NCBI GenBank assembly: GCA_017550335.1
Contig: JAFZPM010000004.1
Coordinates: forward strand, 1-43,517
Direction: 5' to 3'
Origin: Paludibacteraceae bacterium
GTDB taxonomy: Bacteria; Bacteroidota; Bacteroidia; Bacteroidales; Paludibacteraceae
DNA length: 43,517 nucleotides
Below are positions 17,312 through 26,054 of the stretch, one piece after another. The translations under genes were made by a program, and so were the position numbers. The first letter of the stretch is position 1. Each line of letters opens with the position of its first letter. Under the pieces are notes generated by a model that was not told the origin of the DNA, did not search any database, and saw only the letters and a list, made by a program, of their open reading frames with translations.

Positions 17312-18667
17312 TTATACCAATCCTTGAGCAAGCATAGCGTCAGCTACCTTCACGAAGCCGGCGATGTTAGCGCCCTTCACGTAGTTAACTGTACCGTCAG
17401 CTTCCTTACCATACTTCACGCAGTTGTCGTGGATGTTCTTCATGATCCATTTCAACTTGTTGTCAACTTCCTCAGCCGTCCAAGAGATACGTCCAGAGTT
17501 CTGGCACATCTCCAAACCTGAAGTAGCCACACCACCAGCGTTAGAAGCCTTACCTGGAGAGTAAAGGATCTTAGCGGCGATGAATGCGTTGACAGCATCG
17601 ATCGTAGAAGGCATGTTAGCACCCTCGGCAACCACCTTAACACCCTTAGCGAGAAGAGCCTTAGCGTCATCACCGTCCAACTCGTTCTGAGTTGCGCAAG
17701 GCATAGCAACATCGAGAGACTTGATCTCAGCGATTTGCCAAGGACGTTGGTTCTCATAGTACTTAGCAGATGGATACTTAGCTGCATACTCCTTGATACG
17801 GCCACGTTTTACGTTCTTCAACTCGAAGATGAAGTCCAATTTCTCCTTAGAGATTCCATCTGGATCGTAGATAGAACCGTTAGAGTCAGATACGGTAAGA
17901 ACCTTAGCACCCAATTGAGTACATTTCTCAACTGCGTATTGAGCAACGTTACCAGAACCAGAGATGGCTACAGTCTTGCCCTTCAAGGTGTCACCCTTAG
18001 TCTCCAACATATATTGAGCGAAGTAAGTTGTTCCGTAACCAGTAGCCTCAGGACGGATCAAAGATCCACCGAATGAAAGACCCTTACCAGTCAAAACACC
18101 TACGAACTCGTTTCTCAATCTCTTGTATTGTCCGAACATGAAACCAACCTCACGTGCACCAGTACCTATATCACCAGCAGGAACGTCAGTGTCAGCACCG
18201 ATGTGACGGAACAACTCAGTCATGAAGCTTTGGCAGAAACGCATAACCTCATTATCAGATTTGCCCTTAGGATCGAAGTCAGATCCACCTTTACCACCAC
18301 CCATTGGGAGAGTAGTCAAAGAGTTCTTCAATACCTGCTCGAATGCCAAGAATTTCAAAAGACCCAAGTTTACAGAAGGGTGCAAACGGATACCTCCCTT
18401 GTAAGGACCGATCGCGCTGTTCATTTGAACGCGGAAACCACGGTTGATTTGGAACTCTCCCTTATCATCGATCCAAGGAACACGGAAGATGATTACTCTC
18501 TCAGGCTCACACATTCTCTCAAGAATCTTAGCCTCTTTGTACTTAGGGTTAGCCTCGATGAATGGCATCAAAGACTCAACAACCTCCTGAACTGCCTGGT
18601 GGAAAGGAGCCTCGCCTGGGTTCTTGGCGATCACCTTGTCCATGAATTCTTTTACTTTTGCATCCAT
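17312..18667 (-). CDS. gdhA: NADP-type glutamate dehydrogenase, hexameric
   Basis: Assimilates ammonia onto 2-oxoglutarate to form glutamate in the cytoplasm. The 451-aa length matches the small hexameric bacterial enzymes. The catalytic lysine lies in PMGGGKGGSDFDP (K126), and substrate residues are in NRGFRVQMNSAIGPYKGG (about 75-92). The nucleotide-binding motif is SGSGNVAQ (about 237-244), and GGVATSGLEM is near the C-terminus. A complete promoter lies upstream (18738-18766). The assignment to NADP is inferred from family similarity. The coding sequence is clearly enriched in preferred codons, as expected for an abundant enzyme. Confidence 0.94.
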   Translation of the reverse strand: MDAKVKEFMDKVIAKNPGEAPFHQAVQEVVESLMPFIEANPKYKEAKILERMCEPERVIIFRVPWIDDKGEFQINRGFRVQMNSAIGPYKGGIRLHPSVNLGLLKFLAFEQVLKNSLTTLPMGGGKGGSDFDPKGKSDNEVMRFCQSFMTELFRHIGADTDVPAGDIGTGAREVGFMFGQYKRLRNEFVGVLTGKGLSFGGSLIRPEATGYGTTYFAQYMLETKGDTLKGKTVAISGSGNVAQYAVEKCTQLGAKVLTVSDSNGSIYDPDGISKEKLDFIFELKNVKRGRIKEYAAKYPSAKYYENQRPWQIAEIKSLDVAMPCATQNELDGDDAKALLAKGVKVVAEGANMPSTIDAVNAFIAAKILYSPGKASNAGGVATSGLEMCQNSGRISWTAEEVDNKLKWIMKNIHDNCVKYGKEADGTVNYVKGANIAGFVKVADAMLAQGLV

Positions 18668-18737
18668 GATTTTTAAAATAATGCGTTAGAAATATATTTT
18701 TTATTCGATTTAATAAACTTATTTTTCGAAATCGATG

Positions 18738-18766
18738 CAAATATACCACTTTTTTCTTTGCACAAA
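18738..18766 (-). promoter_or_regulatory. gdhA promoter (TTTG, 17-nt spacer, TATATTTG)
   Basis: On the minus strand TTTG (18766-18763) precedes TATATTTG (18745-18738) by 17 nt. This is among the best promoter matches in the window. The A/T-rich leader to the ATG is about 65 nt. The 386-bp gap between gdhA and the RelA/SpoT gene otherwise holds only the repeats listed next. Confidence 0.7.
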
Positions 18767-18881
18767 AACTTTTTTCCTCTTTTTTGAAATATTTTTTTTG
18801 GTTTGCGAAACAATTTGACAGAAAACATAGTGTTTTTGGAACAAAATGACAAACGAAGAGAATTGTGAATTTTGAGACGCT

Positions 18882-18934
18882 AGTTCGACGTGGTCAATTT
18901 TGAAATATGAAACGATAGTTCGACGTAATCCATT
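18882..18934. repeat. Two direct copies of the 18-bp dispersed motif
   Basis: AGTTCGACGTGGTCAATT at 18882-18899 and AGTTCGACGTAATCCATT at 18917-18934, 17 nt apart. A third copy lies inverted at 15196-15213. All three sit between genes and next to TTAAGAA-type heptamers. Confidence 0.7.
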
Positions 18935-19052
18935 AAGAATCAAGAGCTGACGTCCTAGAACCACTCCAACTCTTAGACCTCAGCTCTTACTCTCAATTCT
19001 TAGTTCTTAACTCTTAACTCCTAATTCTTAATTCTTAACTCTTAATTCTTAA
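18935..19052. repeat. Heptamer block with an imperfect palindrome
   Basis: AAGAGCTGA (18942-18950) and TCAGCTCTT (18980-18988) form a 9-bp inverted repeat with a 29-nt centre that pairs partly. Outside these arms TAAGAAT recurs on both sides in inverted order. CTTAATT/CTTAACT heptamers then run to two bases before the RelA/SpoT stop codon. No conventional terminator was found for that gene. Confidence 0.7.
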
Positions 19053-19053
19053 C

Positions 19054-21291
19054 TTATTTATCCGGATTCTCCACCCTATTCACAGAACTTACACCATTGA
19101 TTTTCACCAATGTGACACATAGATTGTTCACATCCTCCACGTCATGGACATAGACAGTGATGAATCCCTCGAACATGCCATCGTTGGTCTCCAGGTGCAC
19201 CTTGTTGACATTCACGGCATGCTCCTCAGTGATGGCCTTCACGATCTCGCCAAGGATCCCCATACGGTCCATACCCTTCACCTCGATGGTGGCAGGGAAG
19301 GAAAGCATCCTATGGCTCTCCCACACGGCTGAAATGATACGTTCCCCATAGTTGGATTTCAGGCGCATCGCCACAGGGCACTGACGCTTATGAACCACCA
19401 ACATACCGTCCTCCTCCATGAACCCGACGATATCATCGCCCGGGATCGGGGAGCAACAATCCGCGATACGGTAGGTGACACCGGAATTATCCTCCGTCAA
19501 CGTCAACGTGTTTTTGGAAGAGACCTTCTTGCTGCTGAAAATAGGCAGGTTAAGGAGCGCGGAATCATCCTTCTTTCCGCCACCGAAAGTCAGTTTCCAA
19601 TATTTCATGAAACGGCTCTGCGACTTCGCCTTGAATACCGTGTTCAGCTCCTCCAGATTAAGGGCACCCTTCCCTATTTTGTAGAGCAATGTCTCCTTCT
19701 TCGTCTCATGGTAATGCTCCAGCACCTTGGCGACATTGTCGGGGGAGAGCGCCAGGTTGTTCTTCTCGAAGTAGGACTTCAGGTCATGTTCACCCTTGTT
19801 CATGAACGACTTATACTCCTTCCTGAACAAGACACGGATCTTAGACTTGGCGCGGGCGGTCGTGACATAGTTGATCCACTCCGCCGTAGGTTTCTGCTTC
19901 TTGGAGGTCAGGATCTCCACCTGGTCGCCACTATTCAGCACATAGCTCAACGGCACCAGTTTATGGTTCACCTTCGCACCGATGCACTGCATACCGATGT
20001 CCGTATGCAACGAAAAGGCGAAATCGAGGGCGGTCGCCCCCTGCGGCAACGTCTTGATCTCACCCTGAGGTGTGAAAACAAAGATTTCGGAGGCGAACAG
20101 GTTCAGCTTGAAGGTGTCGAGGAAGTCAATCGCGTTCGGTTCAGGGTTCTCCAGCAACTCCTTGATGGTCTGCAGCCACTTCTCCAGTTCGGAGTCGTCC
20201 TTCTCGCCCGTCTTATACTTCCAATGCGCAGCGAAACCCTTCTCGGCGATGTCGTCCATGCGTCGGCTACGGATTTGCACCTCCACCCACTGTCCGGTCG
20301 GGCCCATGACGGTCACGTGCAACGCCTCGTAGCCATTCGCCTTCGGCGTGCTGATCCAGTCGCGGATACGGTCAGGGTGAGGTTTATAGATATCCGTGAT
20401 GGCAGAATAGATCGCCCAGCAAGTCTTCTTCTCGTCCGCCTCATCGTCCACGCTGAAGACGATACGCATGGCCAGGATGTCATACACCTCCTCGAAAGGG
20501 ATGTTCTTGGTCTGCATCTTCCGCCAGATTGAATAGATGGACTTCACGCGGGAGTGGATCTCGAACTTGAAACCGAGGCTTTCCAGCTTTTCGCGCAGAG
20601 GTTTGGAGAAGAGTTCATAGACCTTGTCGCGCTCCTGCTTCGTGCTCTCCATCTTCTGGGTGAGCTGCTCGTACTTGTCAGGATGCTCATACTTGAAGCT
20701 CAGGTCCTCCAGCTCCGTCTTGAGGGCATAGAGGCCAAGGCGGTTCGCCAACGGGGCGTAGATATACTGCGTCTCGCCAGCGATCTTATACTGTTTAGCG
20801 GGGGGCATGGAACCGAGCGTGCGCATGTTATGAAGGCGGTCCGCCATCTTAATCAGCACGACACGGATATCGTCAGACATCGTGAGCAGCAGGTTCCTGA
20901 AGTTCTCCGCCTGGGTGGAGTCCGCGAAGACACCGCCCGAGATCTTGGTAAGGCCGGAAACGATGGAGGCGATCTTCGCCCCGAACAGGTTCTCAATATC
21001 CTCCACGGTATATTCGGTATCCTCCACCACGTCATGCAGCAAGGCGGAACAGATGGAGGTGGAACCGAGGCCAATCTCCTTCGCCACGATACGGGCGACG
21101 GCAATCGGGTGCATGATATACGGCTCGCCGGAGCGACGACGTACGCCCTCATGCGCCTGACGCGCGAACTTGAAAGCCTTCTCTATGATCGCCACCTTAC
21201 GGCGGTGGGCAGAAGCCAGATAATCATTCAACAGCGCCTGATACTCCGCCTCGATATACTCGTTTTCCTTTTGAACCTGCAACTCATCCAT
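19054..21291 (-). CDS. Bifunctional RelA/SpoT (p)ppGpp synthetase-hydrolase
   Basis: Makes and degrades the stringent-response alarmone (p)ppGpp. From the ATG at 21291 the protein has 745 aa. The HD hydrolase domain is intact (HDVVED at 86-91). The synthetase domain holds RIVFSVDDEADEKKTCWAIY and the substrate region DWISTPKANGYEALH. A TGS domain (IFVFTPQGEIKTLPQGATALDFA) and a C-terminal ACT domain (IEVKGMDRMGILGEIVKAI) follow. An intact HD motif points to a SpoT/Rel-type bifunctional enzyme. The start is set by GAGGA (21300-21304) 8 nt before the ATG; the longer frame begins with TTG. Related genomes often keep relA next to the parAB cluster; here it is separate. Confidence 0.94.
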   Translation of the reverse strand: MDELQVQKENEYIEAEYQALLNDYLASAHRRKVAIIEKAFKFARQAHEGVRRRSGEPYIMHPIAVARIVAKEIGLGSTSICSALLHDVVEDTEYTVEDIENLFGAKIASIVSGLTKISGGVFADSTQAENFRNLLLTMSDDIRVVLIKMADRLHNMRTLGSMPPAKQYKIAGETQYIYAPLANRLGLYALKTELEDLSFKYEHPDKYEQLTQKMESTKQERDKVYELFSKPLREKLESLGFKFEIHSRVKSIYSIWRKMQTKNIPFEEVYDILAMRIVFSVDDEADEKKTCWAIYSAITDIYKPHPDRIRDWISTPKANGYEALHVTVMGPTGQWVEVQIRSRRMDDIAEKGFAAHWKYKTGEKDDSELEKWLQTIKELLENPEPNAIDFLDTFKLNLFASEIFVFTPQGEIKTLPQGATALDFAFSLHTDIGMQCIGAKVNHKLVPLSYVLNSGDQVEILTSKKQKPTAEWINYVTTARAKSKIRVLFRKEYKSFMNKGEHDLKSYFEKNNLALSPDNVAKVLEHYHETKKETLLYKIGKGALNLEELNTVFKAKSQSRFMKYWKLTFGGGKKDDSALLNLPIFSSKKVSSKNTLTLTEDNSGVTYRIADCCSPIPGDDIVGFMEEDGMLVVHKRQCPVAMRLKSNYGERIISAVWESHRMLSFPATIEVKGMDRMGILGEIVKAITEEHAVNVNKVHLETNDGMFEGFITVYVHDVEDVNNLCVTLVKINGVSSVNRVENPDK

Positions 21292-21312
21292 ATTCACATT
21301 CCTCAAAACAAA

Positions 21313-21344
21313 GAAACAAGGCGGCCCAAAAGCCGCCTTGTTTC
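21313..21344 (-). terminator. Terminator between the WG-repeat gene and the RelA/SpoT gene
   Basis: A perfect 13-bp stem (GAAACAAGGCGGC and complement) has a 6-nt loop and is followed on the minus strand by TTTGTTTTG. It starts 18 nt after the WG-gene stop and ends 21 nt before the RelA/SpoT ATG, so it lies in the leader of the next gene. A weak TTAGTTTG (one mismatch to TAnnTTTG) overlaps its upstream side. Confidence 0.8.
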
Positions 21345-21362
21345 AAACTAATCTATATATCC

Positions 21363-22742
21363 TTAGAACTTAACCTCCACATACTTGCCATTGACTTTCG
21401 CCCAAGAGCCACCCTCTCTATCCAAGTAGATCTTGATGTTGCTCTTCTTAGCGAGCGCATAACCGTCGTTAGCGAAATCGGAGATATAATCGTACACGCA
21501 CTCCGTGATAGGGGCGCCGAACTTGTCGATGAGACCGAACTTACCGTTCGATTTCACACGAGCCACACCGTTCTGGAAATCCTTAGCCTCCTCGAACACG
21601 AAGTCCGTGATAGCCTTTCCGTCCTTATTGATGTAAGCGTAACGTTTAGCACCGCCGACGTTCTTGCAAACAGCCGCAAGGCCCTCATAGAACCAAGAGA
21701 CGTTGTTGAACTTAGGCTCGATGACCGTGTTACCCTTCGTGTCGATGAAACCGTAAAGGTAGCTGTCCTTCGCCTGAACAGGAGCCAATCCCTCGTTGAA
21801 CGCTCTAGCGTCAGAATATACTTGGTCATCCAACTTCTTACCCGTCTTATCGATGAAGTAGCAATTACCCTCATCCAACTTCACAGCGGCGAAGCCATAG
21901 CTGAAGTTGCTAGCCGCAGAGAACTGGATCGGAACGATCTCCTTGCCATCCTCAGTGACAAAGCCATACTTGTTAGCCTTGCCGACACGGGCGAGACCCT
22001 CGCTGAACTCGGAAGCGTTGTCATATTTAGCCTTGATGACCAAATCGTTGCCTTTCTGGTAACCATATTTGTTCTTTCTCATCACGCGAACCGGAGCAGG
22101 CCATTTCTTCAACATCTCAGCCTTAGCCACAGCGGCCGTCTTGCTGGAAGGGTAAGTGTAGATGAACTGTTGATAAGCGTCCTTGCTGTTCTTAGCCTGC
22201 ACAGCCTTGAACTCATCCGCGATCTTAGCCTCCACGGCAGCCTGGTTTTCCGCATCCTTCGCGCGGCGCTCAGCCGCCGAAGCCATCACGTCAGCCCTCT
22301 CCTTAGCCTCAGCCTCCGCACGTGCGGCAGCCTCGATCTGCGCCTCACGTTGAGCGGCAGCCTCTTCCCTACGTTGAGCGGCGGCGGCGTTCAATTGAGT
22401 CGTCACGTCATCCAGGATCTTGGTCATCTCGAAATAACCATTGTCCTGCATAGGGTTGGAAGAGAAATACTTGGAGCAAGCCTTCTGTGTCTCCACCAAA
22501 TCGCCCTGTTGGTACAAAGCCTTCGCCTTCACGTAGCTCAAACGCGCGTTGGTCTTGTTCAACGCCTTCTCGGCCAAGTCAACATATTTGAGAGCGGATT
22601 TAGCATCGCCAGCCTCGAAATAATCCACAGCCTTGAAATAGTTCTTGCGAGCAAGGGACTCCTCCTTGCTTATATTTTTATTGTCGGCGAACACCATCAA
22701 AGAGGCGCTTGCCATCATGAAAAACAATACTATCTTTTTCAT
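21363..22742 (-). CDS. Secreted WG-repeat protein with coiled-coil segment
   Basis: The function is unknown. The protein is 459 aa. A signal peptide (MKKIVLFFMMASASLMVFA) is followed by a TPR-like helical region (about 25-115), an Ala/Glu/Arg-rich coiled coil (about 118-185), and a linker with YQQFIYTYPSSK. From about 220 to the end come WG (KWG) repeats of about 40-45 residues, such as KYGFVTEDGKEIVPIQF, YGFIDTKGNTVIEPKF and KFGLIDKFGAPITECVY. The gene is 30 nt downstream of the FGE-fold gene and probably co-transcribed with it. AGGA precedes the ATG. Both proteins combine a helical repeat part with a beta-rich C-terminal part, which suggests an exported complex (inference). Confidence 0.85.
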   Translation of the reverse strand: MKKIVLFFMMASASLMVFADNKNISKEESLARKNYFKAVDYFEAGDAKSALKYVDLAEKALNKTNARLSYVKAKALYQQGDLVETQKACSKYFSSNPMQDNGYFEMTKILDDVTTQLNAAAAQRREEAAAQREAQIEAAARAEAEAKERADVMASAAERRAKDAENQAAVEAKIADEFKAVQAKNSKDAYQQFIYTYPSSKTAAVAKAEMLKKWPAPVRVMRKNKYGYQKGNDLVIKAKYDNASEFSEGLARVGKANKYGFVTEDGKEIVPIQFSAASNFSYGFAAVKLDEGNCYFIDKTGKKLDDQVYSDARAFNEGLAPVQAKDSYLYGFIDTKGNTVIEPKFNNVSWFYEGLAAVCKNVGGAKRYAYINKDGKAITDFVFEEAKDFQNGVARVKSNGKFGLIDKFGAPITECVYDYISDFANDGYALAKKSNIKIYLDREGGSWAKVNGKYVEVKF

Positions 22743-22772
22743 TATATCCTAATATTATTTTTTACACATTGA

Positions 22773-24368
22773 TTATTCGTCCTGGCACACACGGAAACCG
22801 ATGTTACCACTCTTGTACTTCGGAGACCTCTTCTCGTCGGCGGTCATCACGCAGTTAGCCGCGTCATCAGACCAAGAACCGCCCTTCACGTAACGGTTAT
22901 CCTTGTCATATGAATCAGCCACCCACTCACTGACGTTACCCGTCATATCGTAGATACCCAACTCGTTAGGGGTCTTCTCGCCCACCTTGTGGGTCTTCTC
23001 CTCGGAGTTGTATGCGCACCATGCCACGTCGCTCAAGTTGTCGCTACCGCTGAACTGTGTGTTGATGGCCATCTTACCACCCTTAGCGGCATACATCCAC
23101 TCGTCGGCGCGAGGCAAACGGAACTTCATACCCGTCTCTTCGCTCAAGCGTTTCACGAACTCCAATGCTTCTTCCCAAGTCACATTCTCGACAGGAGCGT
23201 CACCGTTGCCCCTCATGCCGAACTTGGAAGGATTCGTATGCATCACGCGCATCCATTGTCTTTGCGTAACCTCCGTCTTACCCATGTAGAAGGACTTCAT
23301 GCCTCCGACGCCCTCCACGTAGATCAACTCAAGGTCACGTACGTTTCTGTTAGACTTGTATTCCATGTATTTCTGGATCTTCGCCACACGGTTAGCCGGG
23401 TAAGCGAATTTCTCGTCAGACTTAGCCGCCTTCTGATAGAAAGGCAACGCCTCGTCCCACTTCTGCTGAGCATACAACTCGTCACCCGTCGAGATAGCGT
23501 CCAAGCAAACCTCGTAAGGGACAGAAGTGGTTCTCCAGAAGAACGGAGCGTTCACACTCACCGGGATCTCACGTTTCCTGTTGCTCGTGTATGTCTTCAC
23601 AGCATTGACCGTATCCTTTTTAGAGAGATAAGACTCAGCCAACTTTCTCTTTCCATACTCCTCGGAGATGAAGTTGTAGTCCTCATCGTTCCACTTAACC
23701 GTCACCGAAGTGTTCACCAAATCGATTCTGGTAGCCTCCCTGAAGATTCTCTGGATACTACCCACGTAAGCGAAGCCCGGAGCCTTAGGGTCCAACTTGC
23801 CTGATGTGATCCTGGAACTCTTGAAGAACTCCTCCAACGCCGCGTTAGGAATGATAACACCCGGCTTCTTCGCATCCTGCTGTCCGATCACAACATCCGT
23901 GAAAGACTCCTTCCACGACAGATTCTCAGGGATGGAAGGGGAAACCGTAGCACCCGCCTTCTCCAACAATGTGAGGACAGTCTTCGCCTTAGCGGAAGCG
24001 ATGTATGCCTTCGAGTTCTCGGAATAGAACATGATTGTATAAGTGCACTCCACCGATTTAGGAGTGATCAAATCATAACGAGCCTTCAAATCAGGGTATT
24101 CAGACAATTGAGCGTACGCAATCTTCTTGGACTTCACCGCATAGCTGTTATGGCGGGTCCACGTCATGTTAGCGGTGCAAACCGGCGCACCCATCACAAC
24201 CTTGTACGCGACATTCACGTCATACCCATCCATTAGATAACTGTTCTTACCTGCCACATATTTCTCTTTTCCAGAGATTGTCCCAGTCAGCACGCCTGTC
24301 TGAGCCTCTCCCCAAAGGGCAGCCGCCGACATCAACATTGTCAGCATCGTTAAATAAAACCTTCTCAT
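22773..24368 (-). CDS. Secreted protein with C-terminal FGE-sulfatase (SUMF1-like) domain
   Basis: Exported 531-aa protein. A signal peptide (MRRFYLTMLTMLMSAAALWG) precedes an unrecognised region up to about 290, a TPR-like stretch (about 292-338), and a formylglycine-generating-enzyme fold from about 345. Seen there are YMGKTEVTQRQWMRVM, PVENVTWEEALEFVKRLSE, FRLPRADEWMYAA, YDMTGNVSEWVADSY and a final NIGFRVC. The region where true FGEs have their two active cysteines reads GGSWSDDAANCVMTADEK, with only one Cys, so sulfatase activation is doubtful. A structural role, as for GldK-type proteins of the same fold, is an alternative. It heads a two-gene unit with the WG-repeat gene. Confidence 0.87.
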   Translation of the reverse strand: MRRFYLTMLTMLMSAAALWGEAQTGVLTGTISGKEKYVAGKNSYLMDGYDVNVAYKVVMGAPVCTANMTWTRHNSYAVKSKKIAYAQLSEYPDLKARYDLITPKSVECTYTIMFYSENSKAYIASAKAKTVLTLLEKAGATVSPSIPENLSWKESFTDVVIGQQDAKKPGVIIPNAALEEFFKSSRITSGKLDPKAPGFAYVGSIQRIFREATRIDLVNTSVTVKWNDEDYNFISEEYGKRKLAESYLSKKDTVNAVKTYTSNRKREIPVSVNAPFFWRTTSVPYEVCLDAISTGDELYAQQKWDEALPFYQKAAKSDEKFAYPANRVAKIQKYMEYKSNRNVRDLELIYVEGVGGMKSFYMGKTEVTQRQWMRVMHTNPSKFGMRGNGDAPVENVTWEEALEFVKRLSEETGMKFRLPRADEWMYAAKGGKMAINTQFSGSDNLSDVAWCAYNSEEKTHKVGEKTPNELGIYDMTGNVSEWVADSYDKDNRYVKGGSWSDDAANCVMTADEKRSPKYKSGNIGFRVCQDE

Positions 24369-24482
24369 GAACTCTTTATTGTTATTAAATTGTTAAAATT
24401 CACATCACTACGGGAAGGTCTCCCCTCCCCTAAAACTACTTTTCCCCGGACATCTTCACAGAAGTCCCTATTAAATTCCACA

Positions 24483-24490
24483 AAGTTAAA
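24483..24490 (-). promoter_or_regulatory. Putative promoter -7 box (TAACTTTG) of the FGE-fold/WG unit
   Basis: Exact TAnnTTTG on the minus strand, about 115 nt before the ATG. No -33 at the right distance is evident. It shares the 291-bp divergent gap with the promoter of the TPR gene. Confidence 0.4.
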
Positions 24491-24607
24491 AAACTTCGCA
24501 AAACATTAACGCGAAAATCACCACAAAAATAATGTTCTATACAATATCATCAAAAGAATGTTAATAAGTTTTTCCTATACAATAATAAAAAATAGAGCGA
24601 CTTGAGT

Positions 24608-24615
24608 TAATTTTG
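24608..24615 (+). promoter_or_regulatory. Putative promoter -7 box (TAATTTTG) of the TPR-lipoprotein-aroE unit
   Basis: Exact TAnnTTTG followed by CG, 44 nt before the TPR gene ATG. Transcription would start near 24622, directly at the hairpin described next. Confidence 0.5.
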
Positions 24616-24625
24616 CGCCAAACAT

Positions 24626-24648
24626 GTGCGTTTGACGGCAAAACGCAC
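24626..24648 (+). promoter_or_regulatory. Leader hairpin with a three-codon ORF before the TPR gene
   Basis: GTGCGTTT (24626-24633) pairs perfectly with AAACGCAC (24641-24648) across a 7-nt loop. The left arm is also part of the minimal frame ATG TGC GTT TGA at 24624-24635. The hairpin ends 11 nt before the ATG at 24660, so it could affect ribosome access. There is no T-run, so it is not a terminator. Confidence 0.45.
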
Positions 24649-24659
24649 CATTCTCCAAC

Positions 24660-26054
24660 ATGAAAAGGGACAGAAATCCAAATACAAGGAAGCAAGAAGA
24701 CGAGGTGGTCGGCAGATACGAAAACTTCATCAAGGGAGGGGAACTCGGCTACTTCGAGGTGGACGAGATCGAGACCATCATCAACCATTACATGGACGAC
24801 GCGAAGACGGAAGAGGCCATGACCGCCATCCAATACGGAAGGAAACTACACCCGAACAGCACCACCCTGCTATCCAAGCAGGCGAGGCTATACGCGGACA
24901 CGGGCAAGACAAAAGAGGCCCTCTCCATCATCGACTACATCCAGACCATCGACTCCTCGGACGAGGACGCCGCACTCCTCAAAGGGGAAATATTCCTCCG
25001 CAAAGGACTTATCGACGACGCCATGCTCATCTTCAAAGAGATGGAACAGAAGGCGGACAGAGACGACTACTGCACGTACCTCAACATCGCCTACGCACTG
25101 AACGACAACCGGCTATACGACGAGGCGCTCCGCTTCCTCGGGAAGGCGGCTGCCATCGCGCCCAACAACACGGATATCCTCTTCGAGCAGGCGTTCAGCC
25201 TTGAACAGAAGCAGGAGTTCCCCAAAGCCATAGAGGTCTACAACCGCATCCTCGACATCACCCCGTACTCCAACGAGGCATGGTTCAACATCGGACAGCT
25301 GCACTTCTACCAAGAGCAGTACACGGAAGCCTGCGAGGCCTTCGATTACGCCTACGTGATCACCCCGAACGATTACCAATCGTTGCTGCAGAAGGCGAAT
25401 GCGCTCTTCCTCTGCGGCAGGTTCCAGGAGTCAGCCGACGCTTACGAGGAATACTCAGACCTGACGGGCGAGACTAGCAACAACTACGTCCTCATGGGCG
25501 AATGCTACGAGAAAATGGAGGACTTCGCCAACGCCATGATCCTCTACAGGAAGGCCATCGACATCGAAAGCGGTAACATCGACGCACTCACAGGACTCAG
25601 CGCATGCTGCCTGGAGATGGAGAAACCGGAGGATGCTCTCCTCTACATCGACGAAGCCCTCCGCATCAGCCCGAACAACAGCAACCTGTGGGTGCAGAAG
25701 GCGGAAGCCCTGATCTATTCGGAACGTCAGGAAGAGGCCATCGAATGCTACAACCATGCGCTACGCCTCAACCCCTCACAAGTGGACGCCCTCGTGGCAC
25801 TGGGGAACCTATACGTCGACAACGGCAAGTACGACCTCGCGCTCTACCAATACCAACAAGCGCAGATGGTCCAGAAAGACATCAACGGGATGCCTCTCCT
25901 ACTCTCCATCGTGTTCTACAAAATGGGGAACTACCCCCTCTGCGTGAAATACCTAAAAGAGTCGTCCGCCACTGACAGCCAAACATTCAAGGCATTCTAC
26001 GAGATTTGCCCGGAGGCGATGGACGACCCTCAACTAAAACAGCTCATATCATGA
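24660..26054 (+). CDS. Tetratricopeptide-repeat protein
   Basis: The specific role is unknown; TPR proteins act as scaffolds for other proteins. The 464-aa protein has no signal peptide, so it is probably cytoplasmic. About eleven TPR units can be followed from residue 45 to 440, for example DEALRFLGKAAAIAPNNTDI, EACEAFDYAYVITPNDYQSL, DALLYIDEALRISPNNSNLW and EAIECYNHALRLNPSQVDAL. The N-terminus is basic (MKRDRNPNTRKQ). The stop codon overlaps the start of the lipoprotein gene (ATGA), so the two are probably translationally coupled. Confidence 0.88.
   Translation: MKRDRNPNTRKQEDEVVGRYENFIKGGELGYFEVDEIETIINHYMDDAKTEEAMTAIQYGRKLHPNSTTLLSKQARLYADTGKTKEALSIIDYIQTIDSSDEDAALLKGEIFLRKGLIDDAMLIFKEMEQKADRDDYCTYLNIAYALNDNRLYDEALRFLGKAAAIAPNNTDILFEQAFSLEQKQEFPKAIEVYNRILDITPYSNEAWFNIGQLHFYQEQYTEACEAFDYAYVITPNDYQSLLQKANALFLCGRFQESADAYEEYSDLTGETSNNYVLMGECYEKMEDFANAMILYRKAIDIESGNIDALTGLSACCLEMEKPEDALLYIDEALRISPNNSNLWVQKAEALIYSERQEEAIECYNHALRLNPSQVDALVALGNLYVDNGKYDLALYQYQQAQMVQKDINGMPLLLSIVFYKMGNYPLCVKYLKESSATDSQTFKAFYEICPEAMDDPQLKQLIS

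Noticed and set aside
18882..18990. Insertion-sequence remnant
   Set aside because: No transposase fragment or target-site duplication was recognised; only short repeats are present.
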